From positions 6,496,749-6,560,748 of the forward strand of contig OY720638.1 in the NCBI GenBank assembly GCA_963169105.1: DNA of 64,000 bases. Direction: 5' to 3'. The DNA is from Ceriagrion tenellum. Its lineage: Eukaryota; Arthropoda; Insecta; Odonata; Coenagrionidae. The notes under the pieces are model-generated. The model worked only from the letters and a program-made list of their open reading frames with translations, was not told the DNA's origin and searched no databases. Position numbers and translations under genes: made by a program. Within the stretch, counting starts at the first letter, position 1. Each line of letters begins with the position of its first letter. Shown in pieces: positions 22,796 through 34,170 of the stretch.

Positions 22796-23341
22796 AGGGT
22801 CAATTTCTTTTTCACTCATAATAAGCAAGTATCTTAGCTAAAATAATTTTCAAACAGAATTCACTTGTATATGGGAGATTAATACTAAAATTTTCGAAGA
22901 CTGACGGACGCAAGGGGGCGAGGAGCGCAGGTTTTTACATTTGAAGTAGGTGATAAACAAACTACGAAGCAGGCTAGATCTATGATAGATGGATATCTTG
23001 AAATCGTGATATTATTAATGGAATTAATAATTTTCAGCTAAAGGAAATAATTTAAAAACATCCCAAATTGTTCCGATTACGCAGATTCCAAAAAGTTCTG
23101 ATTTCAAATATTACACTCGTTGCCATCTCTGAATTATTATATTTTATATCGTTTCTAGTTGTTACGCGTTCCTGATACTGAGGTTAGTAAGGTATTCCGT
23201 TGTTGAGACGCGTAAGATGTTCGCTGTTATGGTATTCCGATAGTTCCATTGCTGCGCTGTTTCCAAGCCTACTTTGTAGGTATAACACAAGGATTCCCGT
23301 TGTTTACGCTGTTGCTGAGCGATTACGATAAGGGATGTGAG

Positions 23342-23401
23342 AATTTCCACAGAGAAAAAATCATCCGCCTTGACTGGGATGATTTTTTCTCTGTGGAAAT
23401 T
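23342..23401. repeat. 25-bp perfect inverted repeat (hairpin)
   Basis: Arms 23342-23366 and 23377-23401 (AATTTCCACAGAGAAAAAAT with CATCC completing the arm) are exact reverse complements with a 10-bp loop. The match continues imperfectly outward (GTGAG / CACAC). It lies in the right part of the hAT-like element. Confidence 0.9.
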
Positions 23402-23781
23402 CACACATTGTGCATTGCGGGTGACTCCGTAAAAGTGGAACTCCGTGGCTAGTCCCGGATAGCTTGAAATTTGTCACGAGAAGGGATAGGCGTCGACGAT
23501 TCCCTGAAATGAGTCCCGATTGGGCCCGGGACACCATGAGTGCGAAATGAAAGTCCATCCTCCACTTCACTTGAACTGAAACTATTCAAAAGAAGGAACG
23601 GTTCCGGAGCGTTATATTTCGTTCAAAATTCTACTTTCGTTCCGTTAAAGAAACTAAAGTCAAGCCGTACATTAAGTTTCATTTCGAACAGAAACTATAG
23701 TCAAAAAGGAAGCCTATAGTTTCGTTCCGGAACGAAACTATGTGCTTGGTTCCGGTTCCGTTTAACATCCCTGGAGGGATG

Positions 23782-25848
23782 GGCTCATGTTATCTATCGA
23801 TGCCGTGCACAAGCGTGCTTCCGTGGCTCTGCCACGCCGAGACAATGGGGAATATTAGACATTTATTAAAAGCCAGAGCGTTCACGAACCAGTGTACGTA
23901 TGTACCGGGAGCCGACGATGTAAGAAAGAGGAGTGCGGCATGGAAGAAATCATTGAAACAGAGTCGGCTTCCTAGAGCCAATTAACCCGCTCTTCTGTCA
24001 GTGCCTCCTCAGAAAGGAAACGGAGCTATGATGGCTATACAAGCAGACAACATTTCCACCACATGAAATGATTGAGGGAATAAGTGTTAGGGATTTCTAA
24101 AGCACTGAAGTTCGCAAGCGTGAAACACGTGTCTCTCACCCACTGCTCTCAAGGTGGGACCATCGATCGTGAGCGAGGCCGCATTTCGGGAGTCTTTCCG
24201 TAATACGCCTTCGACAGCATGCTGAAATGTCCACCGAGTACCTTCCGCGAGCAAAGGCCAAGCAGCTACTCAAAGACCTCGCAAATCCTTGCCTCCACAA
24301 TCACTTCTAAAAATAGCACGCCCTCTTTGTTTGCGGCAGCGTGGAGCTTCGCGCAATCTCTAGGCAGTTATATGGCCACACCGTAATGACGGCCATATTT
24401 CTGCACCAACTCCCGAATCTCATTCTTCGTCTTCATCCAACCTTCTGCTATATTTCAAGAGCAGTAACGGATAAAAATAAAATCCGAAGTTTCACGGAAA
24501 CTGAGTGGAATTTATGCATCATGAAATAGCTAATCGGGCATTTTTCCACAAGATGTATTAACACTAAAACCCGTGTAGAAAGTAAATTTTACTTTTGTGG
24601 AAAATTGTACCATTTATTATTTCATGAGAAACTGTTCAAACTTGACACGATTTAAGAAGCTAAACAATAATGAAATTCGACCATAATAGCCAATGGAAAG
24701 CGATAGTTAACACGGTTAAAAGAGTTATGAGAGCAAAATATGACTAAATTACAGAGTGACAAACACCAGGACACCAGGTATCCATCTACTGAAACATCGT
24801 CAAGTGGCGTCTACTTTAACATTCTTCTGTATCAATAATCCTCCTCGTTCCCGATGGATCTACTTCGACATTTTCCATAAGCATATAGTGGATGTACTAC
24901 AGGCTATGAACTACCGACTGGCCCCACAACAGGTTGAGGTACTTTGAATAGAAGAACTACCAGACACATGCAACTTTACTTTAAAACGGAAATAAATAAA
25001 ATCTGATATAATCTTTGGATGTAGAGGTTAAACGTAAACGGTAATATTTTATCGTAACAAAAACCTGTCAGTTTATTTCAAAGAAGTAAAATTTCATCAA
25101 TACACCAAGCTTATGGCATTATAAACCGTAACCAGTCGATTCAACGATACTTGTTCTTGTTCACCTGAATTTTCCTGGGGCAATGCCGTGAACGATTCAT
25201 TACCCACCTTCCAAAAAATTATTAAGTATGTGTCTGAACATCTGCAATTACTAACAAGAATATATCACTCGGCGCACGTTGGTATATCATATCCAGAAAT
25301 AAAAGCTTAGCCACCAAAAGTCAATATTAGAATAGAATTGAATAATATTTTATTATTCCGGGACGATTATGTCCCTTAGGAACACAAGTTTTGAATACAT
25401 TTTTAGAGTCAAATAATTAATTCCATTATACAATTATATTAATTAATATTCAACTTGTCCAAGATTTAAGTTTGATATGGACAAGGCAAACGACGCAATA
25501 AGATCATGATAAAGACAGTGGACTGAAGCAATGGTCACGCACAAAAACAATCACGACTGTTACAAGTTCGGTGTCGGGCCATTAACAGCCAAGTTCAGCC
25601 CGGCAAACTTCAAGGATGCCTGTAGTACTTGACGGAGTAGAGGGAACATTTCGAGGCCAGGGCAATGACCACTTCTTCCCCGCGAAACCACCACATTCCC
25701 CCACTCCCATAGGGCCCCAGAGCCGCGCTCGCGGCGGGTGGGGTTCACGGGCACGAGGCACTGCCGAAGGCCACGTGGTTGTCGTCAGCAACCGGTGCGG
25801 AACGCGCAGCTGAGCCACTTGTCCGCCGCTCGACGAGTCGCAATGACT
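23782..25848. other. AHCYL intron 1, gene-free stretch
   Basis: No supported gene. 25560-25840 is notably GC- and CpG-rich (GCCGCGCTCGCGGCGGGTGG) and ends exactly where the CR1-type LINE begins, so it may be target DNA or an older repeat. Short frames there have no motif. Confidence 0.4.
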
Positions 25849-25981
25849 GCATCTACATAATACCCTGCGATCTGCCGCATGGGAATGTGGCTGGGGGGTG
25901 TTAGGTCACCAGCCGTGTAAAGATGTAAGGTTTTGGGAAGTGCAATGGTGATATGTATTGTAGGAGTGTATTTAGTGGAGC

Positions 25982-28700
25982 TCAGTTTTTATTGTGGTCA
26001 CTTATTGTGCGCGGAAAGAACGAGTTTTTGTACCTATCTGTACGGCTATGTATCTCTCTTACTTTATCTCTTCTTTCAGACCTAGAGATGTAGTGAGGTG
26101 TCACGATTATATTCTCTGTGTCGCTCTCAAACGCATCAGTTCTGAATTTATCTAGCAACCTAAGCCTATCGTGTAGCCTCCGAGTCTCTAGGGGCTCCAA
26201 CCTCAATCCCCTTAAAATTTGTGAGACACTACTTGTACGCTCTTAGCAGTTTTTAACGAAGTGTGCTGCTTTCCTTGGTATTTTATTTATTTTTTTGGTT
26301 AAATCTATTTGACCAGAGTCCCAAATGCTCGCAGCGTATTCAAGGTGTGGCCTAACCAGAGCGAAGTAGCATCTCTCTCTTACTTTTCCACCCTAGGCCC
26401 TTCCTATTATACGTTTAACAAAACCTACTTTTTTTTAATGCTGTGCCGCATATGTTTTGTACGTGAAATTCCCACGATATATCAGAAGTTGAGCAATTCC
26501 AAGATATTTTACTGTATCTGAAGATTTTATATTTACTCCACCCACAGTATAGAATGGCATTTTTGTGATGACTTTCGCAGGAAGTGAACTGTGGCGCATT
26601 TACTGATAATTAGTTCTAACCCCCATTCCTGGCACCACGAATGAACGTTGTTAAAGTCCGATGACAAAACTTCAAAGTCCGCGTCTTCGCTCATTTCACG
26701 GTAGATAACTGTATCGTCAGCAAATAATCGTAATTTACTGCTAACTCTACAACTTAAGTCATTAATATAAATAATGAATAAAAGAGGGCCGATCACACTT
26801 CCTTGGGGAACACCGGATGTGACCATATCAGAGCTAAAACCGTCAGAAACTACTTTTTGTTTTCGATCACTGAGAAAGTCACTTATCCAATTCACCATTT
26901 TTCTATTAACTCCGCATGAATGCAATTTCAATATGAGTTTTTCGTGAGGAACCTCGATACACCTCATTTTACGATATCATGAAGGAAGAGCGCAAGCTGT
27001 GTTTCGCAGGACCTGCCCTTACGTAAGCCGTGCTTACAGCTATGTATGAAGTTACGACTATCCAGGTTGTCATAATATTGCTAATGTGTTCGAGGATCTT
27101 GCATAAAAGTGATCTTAGCGATATAAGCCGGTAATTTCCTGGGTCACTTTTATTTTCTTTTTTTTATATCGGAGTGACGTTGGCTATTTTCCAGTCTTGG
27201 GGCACCTTGCCTTCGGATAATGATTTGCTAAATATCATTTCGAAGAAAGGTGCAATCTGTGGCGCTAACTCCTTGAGCAAGTATTCCTTCTGGACCTGGG
27301 GACTTGTTACTTTTAATCGAACGCAGTTGTTTAATTATTCCATCACGTTGAATTGTTATGTCAACCATCGGCTCAGTTAAAGTCAGGAATGTCTAAATTG
27401 TGTGTTGTGTCATCCTTAGTGAATATACTTTCGAAGTAGTGGTTTAATAAATTGGCTTTGTCGATACTGTTGGTGACCACTTTGCCGTTTGTATCAGTAA
27501 AGACTCTACTGTCGAAGATTTGCCAAAGAGCTCTCTCGCGTAGGACCAGAATGACTTGGGATTTTTATCTAGTAATTCACCTAGGATTTTTGCTTGAAGT
27601 TTCCTAGAGTAGGGCGCATTATTTTCTTCGTTTTTGAGCGTTGAGCAACGTACATACAACGTACATAAAGAACAAAACAACGGAGCCGCATGCTCCGTTG
27701 TTTTGTTCTTTAACTTAATAGAATTGTTATATAGATTGTGTAGTTGCCTTTGTCTCCTAGGCTCCCGCCTTATTTCGTGGTTATACCAACGAGGGTCTTT
27801 ACTCTCCCGTTTGAGTTTTTTTATGGAATACATTCAACGATTCCTATACGTAGTATTTTCGAAACGTATCTCCATTATACTTCGGCGCTCTCGTTCTTCA
27901 TTGTGGCAACGAATTTCGTGAATGTAGCTTCTCAGGTCTCTCCGAATTTTACGTAATCGCATTTTTCAAATAAGTAGATTTTACGTTTGGGTTTTAGAGT
28001 GGAATCTACTGTTGTTCTCAAAGTCGTAAAAATTACTTTATGATCACTTTTGCCTTCGAGGTATCGACGTGTTTAATCATTTTAGGGTGACTAACAGCTA
28101 AAAGGTCTAATATTTTATTAACTCTCGTAGGTTCGTTTACTATTTGAGTGAGAGGGTGGTGTGAAAGTCTATTGAGTAAGGCCTCGCTTATATTACGCTT
28201 CCTTGAACTTGGTTCAACGCTATTGGTTTTCCAATTTATAGCCGGGAGGTTGAAATCCCCACCGACAATTATCACGCTTTTGTTATCATTCGAGGTAAAT
28301 GGTGTTGAGTTTCTAATTTGTACAAAACGACGATTTTGGAATCTGGTGGCCTGTAAAATGAGCATATAGGCATATTTCTTTTGTTTTGTGGCTTAATGGT
28401 ACACCAAACGCTCTCTATTCCATTGTCATCTAATGTGTGTGCGGTACTATTCAAATGCGATTTAACTGCTATGAATACTCCGCCGCCAGACCTATCTGGT
28501 CGATCACGTCGATAGATTTTATATCCTGTCGGAAATACTTCGCTATCGCTAATATCCTCTGCAAGCCAGCTCTCTGTTCCAACTATATCTGCGTTCTCAA
28601 ATATATGCTCAAATTTAGCTTGATCAATATCGGTTCGAGGTTTTCCGTAATTCTGTGTGTTATCTTATTGATGTTCTATGAAACCACTGAGAAGCGAGCT
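25982..28700 (-). pseudogene. CR1-type LINE ORF2 (endonuclease and reverse transcriptase), broken
   Basis: Endonuclease about 28640-28030: ADIVGTESWLAEDIS (catalytic Glu region), YKIYRRDRPDRSGGGVFIAV, IESVWCTIKPQNK, SFYRPPDS, VIIVGGDFNLPAINW. Linker 27833-27440: WYNHEIRRELRRQR-like run, SRKLQAKILGELLDKNPKS, FWSYARELFGK. RT about 27310-26530: KVPQDWKIANVTPIYKK, KGRSCETQLALF, SGVPQGSVIGPLLFIIYIND, LRLFADDTVIY (catalytic FADD). C-terminal part to 25982: LEPLETRRLHDRL, SRTDRYKNSFFPRTI. Several frameshifts and stops, and an inverted repeat at 27666-27712, make it inactive. Confidence 0.85.
27666..27712. repeat. 21-bp perfect hairpin inside LINE ORF2
   Basis: Arms 27666-27686 and 27692-27712 (TAAAGAACAAAACAACGGAG plus C) are exact reverse complements around a 5-bp loop (CGCAT). 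It lies in the ORF2 linker. It keeps the minus frame open but replaces family-like residues with an improbable run, which suggests a copying error (inverted duplication by template switching). Confidence 0.85.
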
Positions 28701-28825
28701 TTTCTTTGAAGTTTCGCAGTTATCTTGAGAGCGCGTGTTGGAATTATTTTCGCTATGGAAGTAACTTTTATTTATTATTGTTTCCCCCCAGTTTTTTCGG
28801 CAATGAAGGCCTACGTTACACGGAT

Positions 28826-29626
28826 TTACTCGGAGGCTGTTATCAGGTCTATACTTTTCAATCCAACTGATTGACCTACCCTCTGGCCTAAAAAATACCT
28901 GCAACGCTCAAAAATCCTATGAGCTACCCGTTCTGACGTCTGGGCGAAGTAATACACCCCAGAACGGTTGAGGGGACCACGGCACGATCCGAGCACCGGT
29001 CGGAGATCTACGAATTCTGCTCTTATGCCTACACAGAATTCCCACAGCCTCCTGTTCACGCAGTCAATTCTGCTCCAAATATGGTGACCGCGACCGGTCC
29101 GCGGAACAGCACTACAAATGGTCAGCTGCAAATCGGCACCAGATGCCCTCCGGACGCGTTCCACCTCAGAGTTTAAATCCCTGAAGGAATTCAATATCTC
29201 ATCGGCTCCACGCTCGGACGCATCGTTGGTGCCGACATGGGCCACCACCCGCAGCCTGGAGCAGCCCATATCTCTCACCCCTGTTCGTATCGCAGCCGTG
29301 GTGTTGGGCACCAATCCTCCTGGTATACACCAGGAGGTGACCCGTTGGTCCGCTCCGTCTCTCCTTGCCCTCTTCCGCAATGAGAACACAATCCGCCGGA
29401 CGTTCGAACTCCCTATCAATAAAATTCCCACCCTCCCTCCCCGGCTTACCTCGGGAGCAGCGTCCCTCGAGTCAGGAGGAGCGCTCACGTCCTCGACAAC
29501 AGGCGTCACGGGGCCATCCTCCGACAGCACCGCGAAGCTTTTGCGCACGGGGATGGGGGCAGCCTCCGCTCCCGCCTCTCCCCGCTTCGACCCGCTGCAC
29601 CCCGACCCTGGGGCACCACTATCCAC
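28826..29626 (-). CDS. CR1-type LINE ORF1 with SGNH-esterase-like domain
   Basis: A 266-codon open frame. Residues 1-70 are low-complexity (Gly, Ala, Pro). From about residue 85 an SGNH/GDSL hydrolase fold is indicated: LLIGSSNVRRIVFSLRKRAR (block I, nucleophile Ser), VVAHVGTNDASERG (block III GTND), LTICSAVPRTGRG, then VDLRPVL and LNRSGVYYF near the end. CR1 ORF1 proteins carry such a domain beside RNA-binding or zinc modules. The final block normally has D-G-x-H-LN; here it reads RGP-LN, so the catalytic Asp and His appear lost. Upstream in the same sense (29870-29760) a coiled-coil-like run ALSDLLEARVAEMKRMV with an internal stop may be the lost N-terminus. Confidence 0.75.
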   Translation of the reverse strand: MDSGAPGSGCSGSKRGEAGAEAAPIPVRKSFAVLSEDGPVTPVVEDVSAPPDSRDAAPEVSRGGRVGILLIGSSNVRRIVFSLRKRARRDGADQRVTSWCIPGGLVPNTTAAIRTGVRDMGCSRLRVVAHVGTNDASERGADEILNSFRDLNSEVERVRRASGADLQLTICSAVPRTGRGHHIWSRIDCVNRRLWEFCVGIRAEFVDLRPVLGSCRGPLNRSGVYYFAQTSERVAHRIFERCRYFLGQRVGQSVGLKSIDLITASE

Positions 29627-30132
29627 TCCGGCTTCGAGATGGGCTTCGTCCCCAGGCTCGGGAGCTGCACCGCCACCCCCTAGACCGCTCCACCTGCATT
29701 CTCACCCGAGCACGCCCGGGGCACCACCTTGGTGCTGTGAAGGGTCCCGGCGGAAGCGCTATGGTCCCCGGCGCCCGAGACGCACCGAGGCGCCCGCACA
29801 ATCCGTCATACGCGAGTGAATCTCCGCAACCATCCTCTTCATCTCGGCGACCCGGGCTTCCAGGAGGTCGCTCAGCGCCCTGCTCTAGAGGCTTTTCTCT
29901 AGCCGCCGACCCGATTGTGCAATTTCGTGCATCAGATTGTACAATTACATGCCCCGAGTAATACGGACTTAAGAACACATCGAAGTTCCCTCTGAAAGCG
30001 TTTTGCGATGCAGCTGTTCCACGTGCGAAGCCGCTACGTATTGCCACGCTTCTTGCAGGGAGGACGTGAATTGACTCAGTTCCTGCCCACCTCCGCTCGC
30101 TCGGCCTTCCGGCCTTCCGGCCAAAAGCCTTC

Positions 30133-32104
30133 CGGCCGTATTCATAGATTCCTTAGTGCGCTACTATCGGCTTGGTAGCGCACTAACTAGTCGCCAACTA
30201 ACAAAATCGTATTCATGGACAGCTATTAAGCTCAGCAGCGCCAAGTGTGCCACAATTTAGTAGCTGATTCTTAAACACTCTCTCGCCTTGTTTAGAGGCG
30301 CTACTAAATATGGCGGTCTGTCACAAGCGGTTCACCTCGGGTGATCACCTCAAGCCTTAATAGATATTTTAGGCGAAAATACCAAAGGTACTGGCGGAAT
30401 TGCTTTCCTCAAGTCTGGCGGATGCGACGTGTAGTATTGCTGCTGGATCAAACTCAACATTTTAATTATTTGCTCTCAGACTACGACGCCTTGTCGCGGT
30501 ACTCTGTTGTGCTTCATGAGTGTTTTATTCAACGCAAAAGGAAGAGTTAGTGAGATGATTACTGTGGTTTCGAGCGTCGGAAGGTGATTACCACCTCACT
30601 TCATCTCGTTTCATCAGTGCTGCGCCTCACAGCATTATAATGATGAGCATAAATCAGTGTGTGTGTGGGTGGGTGTGTGTGTTTGTGTGTGTGTGTGTGT
30701 GTGATGACTGTTTTTGAGGATGCTAATTTCATTTTTAAGTTCTTCGGGCCATAGTGCGGTTCATTGGTGAAATTAGATGAATCCTCTACGAGCATATAGC
30801 CCTTCTTTAAAGAATGCTTCGAGGAGGAAGCCTCGTAAAGAATTTACGAGTGCATATTAGGAGTCGTGACTATTGCATCAAGGGAGGTACTTCCGAGTAA
30901 TTAATCCGAGCATATTACTCTCATGTTATCGAAGAAATATGTCTCTTACATTGATATAAAGATGTACAATTATGTTCTTATTGAATTTTAATGATTTCGC
31001 GCAGGTGATAATTTGAATTGCGAGTCTTTTACTTTAGAGCGCTGGTCTGTTTCACTCTGCTGTAAATTTCTATTTCGTTTCGTTTTTGTTTTGGTAAGAG
31101 CGTTGTTATGGTTAACACAGTGACAAAAAAATGTTTGTCTATTTGTGGAAAAGTGCAATTGTATCTATTATAATATGAAGAACTTCCACGATATCTCGCC
31201 TGAATCTGTTGAATTTATATAAAAAAATGTTCTACAAGTGCATCAGCAGTTTATAGCATCTTATTTTATGTTTTATCTTTTAAGTGGATTAGCGAAATCT
31301 GTTTCGTTTTATTTAATGCTGAAAGGATTCGTGAAGGGACAAATAGGTATTCATATAAAATAGTTGGAATGTCCGCTGTACCGTGTACATGCTCATTTTC
31401 CGTTCACAAAATGATGGTTAGTGTGTGAATATGAGTATTGTTACATTTCTTGAGTAAATGACAGTTATTAGCCATTAACTAAAGGCAAACATTTTCCTTT
31501 TGAGTTTTTATATTGACGGAACGGTGAATACCTCAAGAAAGTCCTGTTTTTGTTTTTAATGTAACTGATACCTTAATTTCGTGCGATTGGATGGAGTAAA
31601 TTGAACTTTGACGTGGTGAAGCTGCAGTGTGTACAAATCAAACAAAATTGTTATGAGGGATCTTTGCAAATGTGTGGTGTATTACTACGTGTGGCAAAAA
31701 AATAAAGTTTATGACACGTATGTATTCCCGATTTTTCTATGCAATAACAATCAATGTTTATAGAAGATTTGTCTGAATTATGGTGGTAATGTTAAAAAAA
31801 ATGGGGAAATTTGAGTATTTAACGATAGCTCCATCGTATCAATATTGATGCCTGACATACGAATTCACGTACAATGAAGCCAGTGGCAGTGTTGCTTCAT
31901 TGTTTTTAGGGCTATCGCTTCCTACAACTATGTACTCCGCTAAGATAGTGGCGATAGTAGCATACTAAGCTAGTAGCTCCTAGTAGCTCACTGGAAAGGA
32001 TCTATGAATACCATTTTTTAGCATGCGAATAAATGCTCTTAGTAGCCGACTAAGTTAGTCGCCTAACTTAGCGCCTTTTAGCAGAAATCTATGAATACGG
32101 CCGT
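30133..32104. mobile_element. non-autonomous inverted-repeat element, about 2 kb
   Basis: The left end GGCCGTATTCATAGATTCC and the reversed right end GGCCGTATTCATAGATTTC match. Further in, both arms hold a second GTATTCATRGA copy and related GCGAC..TAACTTAGTCGG and GTAGCGC/GCTACTA motifs, giving degenerate subterminal repeats of more than 100 bp. There is no coding capacity. No clear target duplication could be read, because the left flank is a CTTCCGG short repeat, so the superfamily is open. The interior holds a (TG)n microsatellite. Confidence 0.65.
30657..30703 (+). repeat. (TG)n microsatellite
   Basis: An interrupted GT/TG dinucleotide array of about 47 bp. Confidence 0.9.
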
Positions 32105-33879
32105 TTGAGTTCCCAGTGCTTCTAATTTCACGATGCGGTACGCGACTAGATGCAAAAAGCTACCGCCGTAAACACGGTTTCGTCGCGCTTCCATCTCATA
32201 TCTACTCCAGGCACAGCATTCCTTGAAATAAATACAGCGTCAAATGTCCTTTGAAAGCTTCCTAAGGAAAATGGGTGGAAGCGACTGGATCGTTGTCGTG
32301 TCGTCATTCACGACAATTCTCAACGTTTTGGTCCACGTCGGACTGATTGCAAAGCGGTCGACTTCGGAGGCCTTGCGGAAAACTATCGCAAGGACCTCCA
32401 ACATCGGGTTTGCGCTTCTCGAAAAGAATCTATCGTGTGTTCACGCTTAAGAATTATAAATGCTTTTTTAACCGAAAGCTGACGTTTGAAAATAAACACT
32501 TGGAAAAATAGTCCCGCAACATTAGTGAAATTCTCCATTTTGCCATCCTGATGGCGTCAAGAATTAAGGGGAGACTTGGGCGCGAGTCACGACTAGCACT
32601 TCGCACGCCCCTTTAAATACGCGAGGCCATTCGACGAGGACGCGGCGGCCCATTTGACCGTCTCTCGGAGGGGTGGCCGCCCGACGACGCGAGGCGGTCG
32701 GAGCCATAGACGTCCTCCCGGAGGTTCGCCGTGGATTCCATTTCGTTTCGATAAATTGGAAAGTTGGTTTGTTTCATCCTATCGCTTGAGAGGGACAATG
32801 AGCGCCAATCTACGGAGGGCGGGCGAGTTCAATAAAACGGCCCCGCATCACTCGCCAGCGACCACCACTCCACGAATTAGTGGAGAGTCAAGCATGCATG
32901 CGCCGTCACATAAACGACCTTCGCTCGAGATCGGAGACCGATGAGGCACGTAGTTTTCCATTCATAATTGTTTGTCTTCCGCATCGTTAACGTGCAAAAA
33001 CCTCTCCAATTCAATATGGAGATGAAATTATGTAAAAGGTCGAGAAATGATAGGAGTGGAGAAATTAACGGTCCACCTGTACACCTTTACAGTGATTTTG
33101 GGAAAAATGGGAGTATTATCTTACGAATGAATGCAGTCGATTACCGAATAACATCACCCGAAGTCACACTAGGTATTACAAACATGCATTTCCACAACAG
33201 TAGCTCCACAGTACAACTATTTCAAACTAAGTACACTTGACATTTATCCTTCCTCTCTTTACACCACAGGCATTGAGAATGGTAGGCTAATGGTTATATT
33301 CACTAATAGTTAAGTGACAAGTTGGGAAAAAGTTCCAGTACACAAATGTGGGAATTTCTCGCCGAATAGAGAAGCAATTACACCTTTTTCATCTTGGACG
33401 AAGCTTAAGACGACTACTATATGCAGAAGAAACGATAGGTGTCGTGAATACCGTTACATCTCGCAGGCCACTAAGGGCGAATTTTATTTTGAAGCAGGAA
33501 AGTGTCAAAGTTGGGTTTTAATGATTAATGCATACCGATATTTTTTTTACTAATACCGTTTTCTCATCTTTTCCTTCCATCCTTGAAACCAAATTGTTTC
33601 CGAATGGAAAAATAGCGATGTTAGGAGTTTAATAGTTTCTTTCGACAACATCTATTACATTACAAAGAGAAAGTAACACAGCAATATCCATTGACTGACA
33701 CCAAACAAACATTTTATTACAATAGTGTCCATATTAACCACAGCTTGCACTAATCACGGCCAATTATTTACATTCAATTACCCAATTTTGAGATTACTAA
33801 GCACGGTATTCACCTTAACGAAGTCGCCCGCAAGCGTACTCGAGGGCAATATTCCACAGTGAAAATATGATTCGTCATG

Positions 33880-33960
33880 ATGGGGACTCGAACCCGGAAC
33901 CCAAAGTGATCGCAATAAGTATTTGAGCCAATTAAGCTCCGATGGTAAGCTCATCCCCAC
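33880..33960 (-). other. tRNA-like SINE head, second family
   Basis: The minus strand begins GTGGGGATGAGCTTACCATC, has an A-box-like TTAATTGGCTCAAATAC and a perfect B-box GGGTTCGAGTCCCC. It is close to a tRNA T-arm but without a clean full cloverleaf. It differs from the GGCCCCGGTGGC family, so it is another SINE family or a tRNA pseudogene. Confidence 0.5.
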
Positions 33961-34095
33961 GAAAATATTTTTTTGAGGACATCGACAGATTCAGGGTTCT
34001 AGACTCCGTCAAGACGTATGATTTTTCCTTTGAGGAATTTCGAACACGTACGAAATTAGACGAACACATCACAACTATGCCCTGGATGGTCAGAG

Positions 34096-34170
34096 ATCAC
34101 CCAGGAGGGATTGGAACCCGCGACTTACGGGTTGGGAGACGAGGACGTCACACCGTCGCCACTAGGGCCG
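34096..34170 (-). mobile_element. SINE head, divergent copy of the GGCCCCGG family
   Basis: The minus strand reads GCGGCCCTAGTGGCGACGGT, then CCCAACCCGTAAGTCGCGGG and TTCCAATCCCTCCTGGGT. This is the tRNA-like head of the family at 46573-46770 with several substitutions in the B-box. The downstream body is not recognisable. Confidence 0.55.

Larger units (their letters stand above)
19556..23773. mobile_element. hAT-like element enclosing other insertions
   Basis: The ends are imperfect inverted repeats: TAGGGATGTTGAACGAAAC on the left and, reversed, CAGGGATGTTAAACGGAAC on the right. They are bordered by an 8-bp near-duplication, GAGGGAAG (19548-19555) and GAGGGATG (23774-23781), as expected for hAT. 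Subterminal regions are rich in GTTCCG/CGGAAC and GAAAC motifs. Inside are a Harbinger-like MITE, a Penelope relic with a SINE, a G-run (22079-22098) and a 25-bp hairpin. No hAT transposase was recognised, so the copy is non-autonomous and was enlarged by later insertions. Confidence 0.6.
25849..30060 (-). mobile_element. CR1-type LINE, near full length but decayed
   Basis: Minus-strand order: GC-rich 5' region, ORF1 with coiled coil and SGNH-esterase-like domain, ORF2 with apurinic-type endonuclease, reverse transcriptase and a C-terminal domain, then a 3' end closing in a TGTAGATG-type motif. This plan (esterase ORF1, no poly-A tail, short 3' repeat) is that of the CR1 group. Other copies of the same 3' end lie at 34735-35126 and 60285-60921. 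The 5' border is uncertain (29950-30100). It lies in AHCYL intron 1, on the same strand as the gene. Confidence 0.8.

Noticed and set aside
29118..29961. Long plus-strand frames of 198-233 codons
   Set aside because: They are antisense shadows of the LINE ORF1 region, kept open by GC-rich composition; residues are Pro/Arg/Ser-rich with no motif.
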